A DNA stretch of 64,000 bases from Brachypodius melanocephalos. Taxonomy: Eukaryota > Chordata > Aves > Passeriformes > Pycnonotidae. The notes under the pieces were generated by a model. The model was not told the DNA's origin. It saw only the letters and a program-made list of their open reading frames with translations, and did not search any database. Shown piece by piece: positions 35,389-49,018 of the stretch. The translations under genes were made by a program, and so were the position numbers. How positions within the stretch are numbered: the first letter of the stretch is position 1; every line of letters starts with the position of its first letter. The stretch covers positions 4,712,888-4,776,887 of the forward strand of contig VZSR01000393.1 in NCBI GenBank assembly GCA_013398615.1, read 5' to 3'.

Positions 35389-38300
35389 AATAAGTGCATG
35401 ACCACAGGATCTGTAAAATTTGCCGATGTACTTTTCATATTGCTGAGTCATTTTGGCTGGCAAGAACCAAAGACAAAACCACAGGTTTCTATGACCTCTT
35501 TTGGATATAAGTGTGCATAAGCACTTTCAAAAGTTCAACAAAGATAACTAGAGCTTAGACAGTTCCCTGCCAACAATCAGATAAGGAAAAAAATGCTTGG
35601 TTTAATGCTTTGTGTGTCTGTAGTGTAGTGGCTGACCTTGGGATGCTGTAGATGTTCACAGAAGGTGGGGTTGAAGCACTTTAAGAACAGCCTTTTCCCC
35701 CTCTCTGTGGTGTCCAAATGTGAGATACAGTATGACACTGTCCTGGCTGGCTGTAGTTGCCACCTTGGGAACAAGGATTGATGCTGCTGGACTCTTGGCA
35801 ATTTGTGCCTTTATATGTAGTCATTAAAAGCCTGCACTACAAGGGATGGGGAGCAAGAGAATTAGCATGAAAATTATTATTGGCATTTTTTGGGTGAAAA
35901 CTGTGTTTCTCATTACTTTAGTGTTCTCTCTCATCCTTGATGAAAAAAATTAAACTACTGTCCAAAAATGTAAACTGTAGTTTGATGATGCAATGTTCTC
36001 TTTTATTATTTCTTCACCTTAGTTTGGTCAGAAGTAAGAGTTCAAAAATATCAAGAGAAGTCTGAAAACAGCATGGCAAATGTGCATGCATAATTAGATA
36101 TTGTGAGAGTTCTTCGTCACTACCAATACCACCTCTAGGGTAAGATTGCTTGGAGCAATTTTGCTATTTGGAGTTTTTGGAATATAAAGAAAGTTTGCAA
36201 AGTTCATTGTGAGAGTTCCTAGGACCAGTGATGAGGAAAGTAGTTAAAACAGAGTATGAGGCAGAATAAATTTTAACTTGCATTTGCTTTTTTTCCCAAA
36301 AAAATCACAATTCCTGTTTTTTTTAAAAAAGTGACCACAGTTGTAGAATTTATTTTACATCAGTAATCTCTTTGGACAACCTCTCTCTTCATACATGCCA
36401 CTACCTAATTGATGCCCCTTGAATGTGGCAGGGAAATTCTGTAATCAATAACTCCCAGACCAGGTTACCTGAAAGCCAGGGGAAGAGGAGCTCCTGGTAG
36501 AGACACTTGTTTTGAGATTCGCATCCATTGCTTATCTGCCAGAACTCAGGTTGCTGTAAACTTTCATTCCAGTGTGAAAATTGTGGGGGTTTTGTTGTTA
36601 TTATAATAACTGGAGTTAGTGCAACCAGAGGTATGTTCTTTTGCTGTTGTTAATACTATACTGTTTTAAACTTTGTCTGCATCCCAAGTTTGTCTGCCTG
36701 GGTCCAAAACCAGAAATAAATGCAGTAGGAAACTAGGAAATGTTGAGAGGTGGTTTGTGGCCATTGTAAAACCCTTTAGAAGGAGTCAGGATTTGCACTG
36801 GAGGGAATTGTTCTATAATCCAGAGTTAGAGCTTCATGTTCTGCCAGCTTGTGTCCCTGTAACTTAATGAACCTTAAAATACTTTAGTCACTTCAGAAAG
36901 TCACCTTCAGAAGCTCAGAAAACTCCCAGCAGAGTGGTGGTTCTAAGGGGACACTGCAGTGGCGTCAAAGCAGCTTCCTGTGACCAATTTCTGTAGTGCT
37001 CTTGGGAAAGGCAAGCTATACAGCAAATGTAAATATGGGACTTTGACATCATTAGAGTGGAACCAGAAGCCAGAGTGAAATACCGTACATGATCTTTCAT
37101 GTGCTGGAAATGTCTCTGTGAGAGTCAATGTGGATATTAAAAAACAGCCATTGGCCTGTGGTTTCCAGGTAACCAACACATGAACAGGGGTGCTCTTTAA
37201 ACACAGTGTGCATTACACATCAATCATATCTGGTGGGATTCTGTGTTCTCATACAAGTGGATGCTTCAGTGCATCATCAGTAGCAGTGATCCATGGGGTG
37301 AGGGAAGGAGCTGCTGCCAAGTAACAAATGTTGAAGGCACTTTTCATCTAATCCTTTCCCCCTCCTTTTCCTATGGCATTAATATTAAATTCTCCACTTC
37401 TTGAATTTAAGTTTTCACAAGGGTTTACTGAGTAGGGGGAATTATTTTGTTTCTTTTGGACAGATCTCATATCCTTTATAAGTTGGCCTTTCCAAAGGTG
37501 CTGATTATGGAGTGCTTGAGTAGATCACAGGCAGGGTTTGTATATCCTGATACCTCTTGAGCTCAGGGGAAGAAGTGAAATAAGAAACTGAAGCATCAGA
37601 AGGTGATGTCCTTCCCTTTATTGTAACACCCTAATATCTTTCTTGGACTTAAGGCAACATCCAGCTCTTTTTATTTGAGACACATTTCTCATCTTCCCAT
37701 TGGTTGTTTTAAACTTAACGTTGCGCCTATGTTTTGTGTGGCTTTTTCAGATATCTCTTTTTGCTGCTTTGACCCACTAAATATTTAAGCATTTTTAGTT
37801 TTCTCATCTCACCATCTCCTGAAGTTGCACATGAATGAAAATTCAAAACTGTTGCCACCTTCCTTACGTACAGCAGCTATTATAAGAAAGCAAGTTCAGT
37901 AGCAATTCAGTGCTATCACAATTTCTAAGTGATAGTGCAGAGTGCTGGTATTTACAGGTTTTCAGGCTGTGATTCTCTTGATCAAAGAAGTGATCTCTGC
38001 TGTGTTATGAGTGTGGTGTTTGACAGCATTTGTCATAGCATCTTCTTCCTCCTCTCTGACAAGTGATTGTGGGCGCCTTCAGCTTGTGTAGCCCAAGGGT
38101 TTATACTGAATAAACTCTGCTTGGAGATTCTCATGTCAATATAATAAACAGATTTGGTTCTAGACTGAAAATCCTTTTAAAAATAATGCCAGTGATGGTT
38201 GCCAAACAAATGTTAGAAGGGAACCTGAGAGAATCTTTCTTTCACGTCTAAATTCCAATAAAATCTTACTGTTGATGCCAGACTGAGCTCACTGGACATA

Positions 38301-40438
38301 AGGGCAGTTTTGGTGCAGGTGGGATGAAATTCAGGCAAGTAGAATTTAGCTGTTAGTCAACACCAGTTTAGCTTTTTTAAAAATATAAATTTTAAAAAAT
38401 GAAGTATAGTTTTGATCTTTAGTTTTGTCAGAGGGATGTGACTGTGTTTAAAAAGTCAGCTTTTCACTCTGTGCTGGTGAGCTGCTTTTCTGATGTTTAC
38501 TCTGATGTGTTCCTATGCCTTAATCTAGGGAACTTTATTTTCTTTTCAGTTGTCAGTTTTTGACTGTGCTGATTTCACTGGTTGTAATTCTGAGTGAGAG
38601 AGTGTTGGGAATTGCCTTCAAGAATTGCCAGGTGTGTACTGAAATACCATCTCAGGTAGTGATCCTGAGCTGTGCTTAGCTGGCTGCCCACAGTGCCAGC
38701 TGAAATCTGTGCAGCTCGGGTTATTTAAGATGTGAATGAGATGGAGTGAGTGGAGTGAGTCATCCTGTGAGGTTTTTTCTCACTCTGCTTCTGGTGATGC
38801 AGCAATCACTGTCCATGACAGCGATTTCCTGAGCAGTGTGGCAGTTGGAGGCATTGATGAGGTGATGTTTAAATAGCACCTACTGGTGAAGCCATATTGA
38901 CATCATGTGCAGCCATGAGAAGGTGAGTCTAAATTCCATGCCTGGGAAATATAAGGAAGCAGGAGATGTTGTAGTTGGGCCCCCAATCAGTTCCCTGTCC
39001 TGATCCCTCCATGTGCACACACTCTGCCCTTCTGCTCAAAGCTTTTCTCCTCATGTGTAATTTTAAAGTGAGGTTTTTTTACCCTTTTCACCCTGAATTA
39101 CACACAGTCCTGGTAAATTTTCTGTGACACAATTACCACCACCCCTCTCATGTCTTCTGTGCCCTTTGCTCCTTGACTGACAACATGATGAAGGTGGAAC
39201 AGATACATAGTTCTGAGAAAAGCCATGTCCTGAACATTTTTCGCTGAAAATCTTAGAATTTCTGGGAGAGAACTGAGTCATGCTGTTCTTGCATTTGGGA
39301 AAGTCCTTTAATGTGGCAGTAGAAAAGGAGTGCCCCTTTGGGGTGCCTGCTAATTCATGAATGACACACTTGATTAGTCTTCATGATTGGTCACAAGTGC
39401 TTTTTACTTTGGATTTAATCAGCCAGTTATGCCACTAGAGGTGTAGCTCTATTCCTGGTCTAGTTCTGTGCTGAAATGAGCACTGTAGCAAGGCACAAAT
39501 ATCTTAACAATTATAACCACATGCCAGGTTTCTAGGAATAAAAATGAAAATTCTAAACTATTTAGAAATATCAGTTAGTTAACCACTCTCTTAAGGAAAA
39601 TAACTTTGAAGGAAGCCTGGACTTTGTTGTGCAGCCTTTGAAATCCCAGCTGGGCCTAAATGGCCCTTTACAAAAAGCCAGCCAAGGTTACAGATTGAAG
39701 CCAGTCTGACAGAGATTCTCCACTTCTCCAACCTTTGGAACTTCAAAATCTCTTAGGAAAAGCTATGATAATTGACTCGGAGGTTATTAAGTACATCTGC
39801 TATCACTGGTTAGGGTGTTTTCTTGCTCAAATTTCAGAGAAAAGCATTTCTTTGGAGCTACCCAATGTATGCTTCTCCCTTGAAACACGTTTTGTGCTTT
39901 TTTTGGCAAAGGAGGTATTGAGCAAAGTCATTTGGGGCAGTCAAGTTGTATAGTACCTGTGAGGTTGAAATCCCAGGCTCTTTTCTTTGCATTGTCTTAG
40001 TTCTCTTCCTGTTCCAATCAGTAGCAAAACTGTAATTTTAATGGGAACACATCTGGGTTTTGAGAGCTGGGTTTTCCAGGAAAACAGCAAATTGGTGTCA
40101 ATATTTATATTGCCTGAAGAGAGCTGGGTATTATGTGGTGAAGGTGAAGCAAAGGTGGGCACTATTTGCTAATGCATGCAGAAGTACATTGGTCAGTATC
40201 TAATCCTGAAACCTCTGTTCAGTTTGAAGGCTAGATGGAGTATCAGCCCTTCCATGGTGCATCAGAGTTGGGATTATTCTAGACCACTGTCTTGTGTCTG
40301 AAAATACTCAGTACATTGTGTTTTTACAGACAGGTGAGGGGCTCTTTGCCATGTGAACTTTAAAAAGAAAGTATAATATTTCTGAGCTAAGAGTTCACCC
40401 TGTGTTGGAGATCTTTAGTTCCTTAACCTCATGAAGAG
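35389..40438. other. Non-coding DNA, nothing recognised
   Basis: AT-rich, T-leaning sequence with short homopolymers near 36290-36332 and a low-complexity T/A inverted repeat (38373-38382 and 38390-38399). A 9-base tandem duplication (GGAGTGAGT twice) lies at 38743-38760. Open frames are all 78 codons or fewer. The region after the CR1 fragment (35.4-35.8 kb) shows no recognisable continuation of the element. Confidence 0.55.
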
Positions 40439-40439
40439 C

Positions 40440-40520
40440 CAGAAGGTCTTGGCCCCTTAACGATGTGCTCTGTGATCTTGAGCAAATCACCTTCTTGTGC
40501 CTCTGCCTCCCCTCCCACTC
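40440..40520 (+). mobile_element. Probable MIR SINE remnant
   Basis: The stretch CTCTGTGATCTTGAGCAAAT (40469-40488), followed by CACCTTCTTGTGCCTCTGCC, closely follows the MIR core (a GTGACCTTGGGCAAGTCACTT-type block, then TGTGCCTC and a C/T-rich part). The ends are not clear and the copy is short. MIR is an ancient amniote-wide SINE family, and old fragments survive in bird genomes. Confidence 0.5.
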
Positions 40521-43500
40521 TCTGCTGTCTCTTTTGAGAGCTCAGGCCTTCCATGTGCTTGCTCAGTGTCTGCTAAACAGAGCCCTGATCTCCCCTGGGA
40601 CTTCTAAACACGAGTGCTGTGTAAAAGTAAAAATAATCCTTCTCACAAACAAGGATGCGGGCTGGGAATTTCAAAAGGGCAGAAGAACGAGTCAGTTTTC
40701 ATGGACTCCTTTAAAAGTCAAAGCTTTATGCTCAGGGGCTTAAGGCAATTTTCTGAGACCAGTCCTGTTGCTGTTGGCTTCAGTGATGTAGGACAGCAGA
40801 ACAGACTCCAGAAATCTTCCATTATATCTATCTACCCTTTTACATGTCACAAGGGAGATTTTTTAGTGCAAGAGATTGAACCTCAGATAAGATTACATGC
40901 TGTAATTATCAGTGGGATTTATTTACCCAGTTCTTTCACCAGTAAATGGAAAAATGCACGTACATCCCTTAAGGAAAGGGAAGTGTGTGCATTTTTCCAC
41001 TCTGAGCTGAATGAGTTGATATGTAAGCATGGATGGGCAAAAATACAAAAAAGTTATTTATCAAAGGAAATATTCCTATTTTCTCTGTACCTAGCATAGA
41101 ATAGGGTTATAGAATGGCTGTAAATTTTTTTTTTTATCTGTAAATGTACACTAAATTAAACTGCAAATTTTGATTAAATTTGAATTGACTGTGGTATTCC
41201 ACCCCCTTAAAAGCCACTGGAGAGACTCAAATTGCATTTTAAATCTAGTGTTGTAATTAATGGTATCTACATTTATTATTGTGGTAACTGCACGTTAATG
41301 ACTGTGTTCAGTACTAAACAAAGCTACAAAATCTAAACAGCTCTTAAGAGCATGTTGATTTCAGCTACATTTTATTCCATTGGTCATCCACTTAGGTGAA
41401 CTTAGACACTAAAATTAAGCTTTAAAAGCTAATGGAGGAAAGTGTAAAAGTTATGGCACAAAAAGCAAATACCTTCCCTTGAAGTTAAATACAAATCTGA
41501 TCTTATCTGCCACTCCTGTATCTATGGTTCAGCTGTACTTCCCATGCTAACCAGTGTATCTTGCAAACTTTCATGTGTGTTTTCATATGGCATCCCAAGA
41601 AGAGAGAAAAGCATAATTACAGTTAAAATTTTGAGTTCTTGGGTGCAGCATCATTGTTCCATGTGTTGGACTTAGTGTTCGACTTCTTTCAGGCCTGTGG
41701 AAATTGAACACAGGGAAATGGTGATGGGTTTGTTCTGTATTCTTTAATTTGGGCTAAGATCAGTGCAAAATAGGGTGAAACATAACTATAATGTTATTCT
41801 TGCCACCAAAGAAATCTTTATTGTGAGGCTTTTGTTTCTAAAGGGAGTTTTATTAGGATCTCCCCATGTTCATGAAGTTCCATCAATGATGTAACCCTGT
41901 GGTTACTCTCATTGTTAAAGCCTCACTTGGGATTTTCAGGATATGTTTATTCACCTGTGAATGAAAAGCAGGCTTTGTCCTGTTTTCCATATCTTTGACT
42001 TTTCCAAACTTAGCCTCCTATTAAGTGAAGGAGGCATAAGCATAAGGAAGTGGCAAAAGGCAATATTTTACCAAATTTAGGCAGGAAGGCCAGCTTTTCT
42101 GTGCTGTGGTTCCTGAGCTGAGTTTGAATTCCCATATTAGTTCTATGAGTTACTTCCAGAGAAAGGACACTGTCTCAGATGGGAGGATGAGAAGCATTCA
42201 AGCTTCCCATGTACTAAGCTCCTGGAGAGGTTCTCAGCATGATTTGGTTCCCAGCCAAGCTGCATTCACATCCTGACCCCTCAGTTTGATGCTGTCCTCC
42301 TCTTCCAGGTGCAAACCAAGCTGTCACAGGGTTTCGGATGTGCTTTCCCTTGGGATATTCCCTGTGCTCGTAATCAACCACTTCAGGATCCTCTTTGCTG
42401 CGTTGCCTGCACTGTGCACGGGCTGGGGTGGGGAGGAGAGGATCTAACTAAAGGTTTTGGAGTAATTTCTGCAGAACCATATTGATTTCATCTCTATTAA
42501 AATCATTGAGTTTTCCCATAAGAGCTTTTTAATTTAACTGTTGCTAAAAAACGCTGCACAAATTACCTGGCAGGAATGCTGGGGAGTTATAAGCCCTTTA
42601 GGCAGTCCCTTAAAGGCAAAGCAGTAAAGCTGGGTGAGCTATTCCCAGCCAAGAGGGTTGGTTTTCCTTTCTTTCTATATTTATTCAATGAATTTACCCC
42701 TCTGTTCACAGATTACTGACAAACAGCCACTGATTCTTTATGAATTTGTTCATTATCCCAAATTATTCAATGCCTGGTTTATGCAATGCAGTTTTAACTT
42801 ATAGGGCTGCTGGCACTCCCATCCACAAGTATTGTTTGTAATTCTTACAGAAAAGCCCTATAAAACTCAATAGAGGCCTAGTGTTTTATTTCTGGGCACA
42901 TCTATAAAACTGTACGAGGGACAGGCAGGGACAGGCGGCCGTGCAAGGGACAGGAAGCAGTGCGCTGGAACTAAAGAAGGAAGAAAGAAGGAGAGAAAGA
43001 GCCAGAGCTGTGTGGAGCTGCTCATTGAAAAGATACATAAAAAAGGTATGAAAGACTTTTTGCATAGCAAAGTCCTGATACTTGAAGCCCCCTGAAGTTT
43101 TTAAAGAAGCACTCTGAGTGCAGTGGCCATCTCGACTACGACACTTTTACCCTCGAGTTTGTTTGGTTATGTTTCAGTTATGCCATGCCTGTTACAAGAA
43201 ACTTTTTTGCTGTTGGGGTATAAATGATTATCAGGTCCTACGTGGTTTTGCCTCTCATTAATCCTACAGTGAAAGCTGAGGTATATGAAAATAGAGCTAT
43301 CTAATATGCAAGTACATTAGATTTCTCTGTTCTTTGGGTGGAATTTAATGCCCATGTTTGTGATAGCTCCTCAAGGAATGAGTTTTCATTAGTATCAGGC
43401 TCTACTCAGATTCCAAGAAATCTCCCAACTTAAAAAGTGCTTTCTTGGGTCCAGACGTGCACCTTTGAAGGTGATGATGCATGACTCTGCTAGAGACTGA

Positions 43501-46500
43501 GTGTTGTTTCCCCTGGGATAAATAGCTTTGTGTATTTGCTTAAACTAATTTAAGATATAAAATTTTCTTCTGATAGGTTGTGTTGGCTTTGATTTGCTTT
43601 ATTTATGTTGGTTTTAAGCATGTTCCCTGCTGGCTTTGTCTGGTGGTAACAAGGAAAGGTAGAAGTCCATGGAGAAGGAATTAATCCTCCGATATGTTTG
43701 GTAGACTGTCACAAATCTTTAATTTGCAAATGTGCATAAGGAACCAGAGATTTACCCGATGGAGTGTGCAGTGTCTGCTTTTCACGTTATCAGGGATCTC
43801 ATAAACCCCTAGGGCTGTTCAGGGGGTGGTTTAAGGAAACCTCCCTGCAAGCACTGCCCCTGTGACAGGCTGGGTGACACCTGTGTCATTTAACTCGTCC
43901 TTTGCAGCCACATCACTGCTGATGTCCCCGCTGAGAAGGGTGGATTGTAGGTTTTGTGCTCTTTGGGAACTTGCCAGTGTCTCTTTTATCCCTCTTGAAA
44001 TACTGACTCCCAGTGGCCTATGGAGAGGAAGTAGGGTGTTCATTTACCTGTTAACTCCATTATTCTGGGACAAGATGTCTTTAGCTAGTCAGATATAAAA
44101 AGATTTAAAACATCTCTAGATGACATTTCTATAATGCGTTGGTGTTTCTGTAAGACGTAATAAAATATTCATTGCCTGAACAGATGGATATAGCCACAAT
44201 CCTTCTGAAGATGTTATTTTAAGGATGTGGATTATACTGGATTAATAGGCCAGTAGCTTGGCAGAATGCAGCTTTTTGGTGTTTCAACTTGTAGAGCTAG
44301 TTATAATTTCCAATGAATTAGCTGCAAGTTGCACCAGTTAAAAAAGATGAAAATTAACTTTTAAAATATGGATTTTTATTTTTTTTTCTTTAATGAAAAT
44401 TCTATTTCTAGACAATTCTAAGAACTTTAATTCTTTTAACTGCCAAACTCTTTCCTCTGGGCTAGACTTTGACAGATACTTAGGATTATCAGGTTAACAT
44501 GCAATGGATAAAAGATGGTGAGAGGCTATGAAGAGAAAGCTTTTATTAATGAACTTCAGTTTTTAGTAGTGGGCTGTTTTTGCTCTATCAGAAGACTTTA
44601 AAATCTTGACATATGTCAAAAAAAAGTATTACTGGCCCTGATAAATTTTATGGTCTTTAAATGTAATATTTAGCTATGCTGGAATCCTGCTGGAGTTAAT
44701 GGTATCTTGTTTAATGATAAGGAATAAAGGTTAATCTGAGACCTCCAGTAACCCATACTGCAATAGATCTTAGTAATGGTGTGTATTTCTTGATTTAGAT
44801 TTGGAAGCTGGCCCACATTGCCATGAGTTCTTCTCCAAAATGAGTCTGAATTTAGCCTTAGAAAATTCATTTAAAAGGATAGAAGTCCTCCTGTCCATCA
44901 GAGTTCTCTTTTATACCTAGCATGGGGATAACTGCAGCCAGTGGAGGATGGTGCCCATGTTCTGGAGCACTGTTATAAATGTGCGTGTGCTCCTTGAATC
45001 CACAATATCTGAGTGTTCACCAGCTGTAATGTGCAGCTGGGTTGTTTTTTGGTAATCTGGTAAATCAGATACATAATAGAAACTTTATAATAAAAAGGTA
45101 GTACATTTTCCTGTCACATGGTTATGAGAACTTTCCTTAATTCAGATGTAATATTAATATAATTTCAGAGATACCAGTTCTGGAAGAGAGTAGACATGGC
45201 TCATTTACATGGTTGTACATAAAATAAAATTTTACCGTGTAGTTAATGCTTCTCAAGTTTAATGTATATTACCTTGGGAAGACTAGTTAGACATTGAGAG
45301 AAAACCCATAAAAAGACTTAATCTCAGATATTGGTCTCTTGAGATCAGAATACAACTGGATAGCCAAAAATGGAATGATAAAATCTTGAGATCATTCAAG
45401 GAGAAACCATATTTTATCCTGTCAGTTTGCAAGGAAATGCCTGAATTTAACTTTTGTCTTTAGAACTGAGTAAATAAACATGTCTATCTTTTGCCTTTTT
45501 TTTTCTTACCTGAAGTGTTTACCCGGACTGAGGTGTTTTACAGTTTATAATTGTGCCTGTGCTAAAATAGGTAATTGTGTTCCTGCACTTGAGGTAAGCT
45601 TTGGTGAAATGTCTGGAAATAAGTTAGTGAGAGAAACTCATCTCTTGCTGTCAGGGTGATGTTTTGTCATTTGTTTTCCACATATATCTGTGAACTTGGA
45701 ACTGCATCAATGCTACTTGAATGTCTCAGGTATCTCAACTGCAAGTGCCATGGATTTTTTTTTTAAAGTATTTGAGAAGTACATCATGACCTGTTGTTGA
45801 GTCAGTCTGGCATTATTCAGTGTTCATATCCTTCACTGCTCAAGTAGTACTTAAACTGTCCATGATAATGCACTAATTGAAGGATGCTTCATGTGTTCTC
45901 AGCAGAGAATTCACTCTCCAGTCTACAGGATTGTTCCAGAGCACCAGTTGGTGTTAGCATGCTTTAAATGTGTGGTAGAGTGTGTTATTGTCAAGGGATT
46001 ATCTGGAGTGAATAACATAGCAAAACAAAGCATTTGCACTTCTTCCACTATTATTTTTTTTTCAAGTCCTTGGGAAAGATGATTTTCAATGTCCTTGCAT
46101 GCATGCTCTCTAGCAACTTTACATGAGTTTTTGAGAATATTTGTCAAATTAATATGCCTTTTAATAACAAATTGAAGTGTCTTTTGGTCCATAGAGCATG
46201 TAAATGTGATGATAATGAGAATCTCTTAGTAAGATAAACATAAAGCATCTGGAGGCACTATAATATACATTACTAAAATGTACCACTCTCTGTACTGCCC
46301 ACCTATCCCCCCACTATCAGGTTAAAAAAAAATTAGTGCTTGCAAAGCATCACGTAAAAGTATTCCTGAGTTGTGACTGGTATTGCATAGCAGGAATTCC
46401 ATCAGGGATTGCCATCCTGTCAGCTCTGTCTGTGACAAGGAGCTTCCACAGGAAAAGGCATTAGCACAGACCAAATCCATCACATTTTAGCAGCACATCT

Positions 46501-48999
46501 GCAAGAGGGCAACAAAAAATTACTGTCATTGCCTTATTGCTTCTGGTGCTTTCCACAAGCCCTCCAGCAAGGCTTCTTGGGTTAGAATGTATTGTCTGGA
46601 ATAGCTTTCATCTGATGACTTTGCTCATGTTGTCTTGCTTGAAAACACCACTGCTGCTGCTTCTGACTGACAGAAATGCAGGCTCCAGTGCTGGATCTGG
46701 CAGAATTCTCCTGGGGATCTCTGCCATGGAAAGGAAGTAGTGCCCAGCTGGCATCTGTGTCTGATTTACATCAATTTAGCCCAGGCACCTCATTCTCTGC
46801 TGGGATACTCAAACTGATTGCCTATAATTTTGTTAAGATATACCCCCATCCCAAAAAACCACCTGCCCAAAGCCAAATAGCCCAAGCTTGGATTTCCAGT
46901 TCTTCTCTGACAACTTCTGTGCTCAGCTCTGCTTTGGTTTCACTGCATTCCCTCCTGCTGTGTGCTGGGATAAACAGGAAGATCAGGCCCTGTGTGTGTT
47001 CATTTGCTTTATGATCTGATTTGTGCTGCTTACATTTATTTATTGCTGACTTCAGCCTCTCATTGTGAGCCAGCACAGTTTAGGAAATGCTCTCCTGGCT
47101 TCAGCTGGTGGCAAAACAGCAACTGAAAAACAATTCCCCTGCATGAGTCCAGCACTTCCCTTTCCAGCCTTTATTGGAGACTTCTTCAATCCTGCTTCTC
47201 CTTTGTCTCACTCATCCTTTCATGAGCTATAGAGGCCAATCTCAGCAAATACTCACCTTCATCTTCTCTGAAAACCTGAGTTGTTTTTGCTGCCTGCTGT
47301 ACTTTTCTTGTTTCACATATGCTTTCTCTGAACTAAACAGGAATGCAGTAATGTGTATTCTTTAGAAATTAGGCTGTATTCACCACCTAATTCCTTAATA
47401 ACCATAACTGATTTATCCTGCACCTTTCAGTGGTTTTTGTCTTTGCCTTGTTCTTTACCCAGAAGGTTTTCTCTGCTGAGGAAACAAATTCCAAATGAGG
47501 AATACTGAGCTGATTCTATTGTCAATTTTCCCAACTCCACACTAGTGTAATTCCAGTGTTTTGCATTAATGATATGTTCAAATATAGTGGCATTTCTGAG
47601 GATTTTCTAGAGCAAGAAGCATAAAGAATCCTAATCCTGGGACTGATTGCTGAAGGACCCCACAATCTTCATTATGGAAATAATTTGTAAAAAGGGCCAT
47701 TTTGACATGGGAAGGATTAATTGCCTTGTGCTAACAGATATCTGAGATTTCAGCTCTTTTATAACCAGCATTTCTGTATCCATCATGTCACAGAATCAAG
47801 CTCCTGTTTTTAACAGAGTAGAAAATGTGGAAGTATCTGGCAACTAGTAAATGAGTCACAAGTTATTTCTATAAGATCTCTGTCTCAGCTGACACCACCT
47901 CACTCAGAATATCGTTCTGATGATGCTTCCTGAAGATGTGCTAAGCTTCTCAAAGTGCCTGTTCATAGTGTGTCTTTTGGAGCTCTTTAGAGATATCTTT
48001 AGAATTAATTTATCTTCTCATGAATTTTGTCCTTTAGCAGTTGCCCTCCCTTTAGAAATCTCAATTGTGGAAATATTTGCCAAGTTCGTGTGTCAGCAAA
48101 GTTCATACAAATTCACTTAATTGCTGAAGGAAAAGTTCATGGAAGATTTTCAGTGGTTGTTCCAGTGAGGAAATGCCTGGATTTTGTATTTCAGTTCTGT
48201 TTAGGGTTAGTGTGTCAGACACTGAAGATACATAACCAATGAAAGCCAAAGAGTTTAAAATCTAAATTACCTTTATTGATGGTTTTCTTTCTATAATCTT
48301 TCTCTTGTCTTTGCTAATGGGGTCTACTAAAGATCTGTTACATCCTTAAGGAAGCGAATTAGGATTAGAAAATCTTTCCTTAGTGACCAAAATAATGTTT
48401 ATTCTTGTATTTATTCTGCTTAAAATCTTTCATTTTTTCAGAAATTGAAATCCATCTGCTTTGACAGAGCAGTCCTGAGCCATGAGTAATCTTGTCCTCT
48501 TAATAACCACTCTGGGTTATTGGTTTTTGCTTATTCTTTCTCCTAAATATACTTTTGAAGTGTTGTTACCATCAAAGAGTTGCTGTTCATCAGCTGATTG
48601 CATTTTTCTGGATGTTTTGTGTAAAAAGACGAATCTCATCCCTTTCTCCAGAGGGGCTGAAGAGGCTGAGTTCCTTTTCAAGGTAACTCTCACTGGGTAT
48701 GTGAGCTCATGGCAGGCAGGAGAAATATTGCTTAGTGTCAGTCACATGAAAGATCCTTCATTTTCCCACCTCTCAGCCTCTCAGGAAACATTCTGACCTT
48801 CTCAGACTGAAAAAAAATGTTCCCTGGGATACTGGAAAACTCTGAAAAATGAAGTCCCACTGGAGAAGAATCTACCAAACACAGAGACATGGTTGAGGTT
48901 TGTATTTCTTTAAGGGAGATATTTTGTCATGTGTGGCTTCTCAGGAGAGAAAAACTGCACTTGCTGATGTTTCACTGGAATTTCCTGTTCTCTTCCTAC
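40521..48999. other. Non-coding DNA, nothing recognised
   Basis: No gene, RNA or transposon is recognised. The longest frame is 161 codons on the plus strand (40614-41099), overlapping a 92-codon frame. It has no domain, no splice-site context and ordinary intergenic composition, so I treat it as chance. A short GGACAGG repeat (about 42917-42955) is followed by a purine-rich tract (42971-43006). T-rich runs occur near 41125-41135 and 44380-44392. Confidence 0.55.
42971..43006. repeat. Purine-rich GAAG/GAAA tract
   Basis: About 36 bases of nearly pure purine on the plus strand, made of GAAGGAAGAAAGAAGGAGAG-type units. It is preceded by three spaced copies of GGACAGG at about 42919-42954. Low-complexity sequence. 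Confidence 0.75.
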
Positions 49000-49018
49000 T
49001 TTTTTTTTTTTTTTTTTT
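49000..49018. repeat. Poly-T run (19)
   Basis: Nineteen consecutive T, the longest homopolymer in the window. Overlapping short frames on both strands with poly-Phe or poly-Lys segments are translations of this run. No retroposon body adjoins it on either side that I can recognise. Confidence 0.95.

Noticed and set aside
35389..35810. Continuation of the CR1 element downstream
   Set aside because: No CR1 3' domain or terminal repeat could be recognised after about 35388.
38803..38876. Possible coding exon after a CTGCTTCTGGTGATGCAG acceptor
   Set aside because: One frame is open for 23 codons and then hits TAG before the downstream GTGAGT donor; no recognisable peptide.
40614..41099. 161-codon plus-strand open frame
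   Set aside because: No domain, no splice or promoter context, overlaps another frame, and amino-acid content is that of ordinary intergenic AT-rich DNA.
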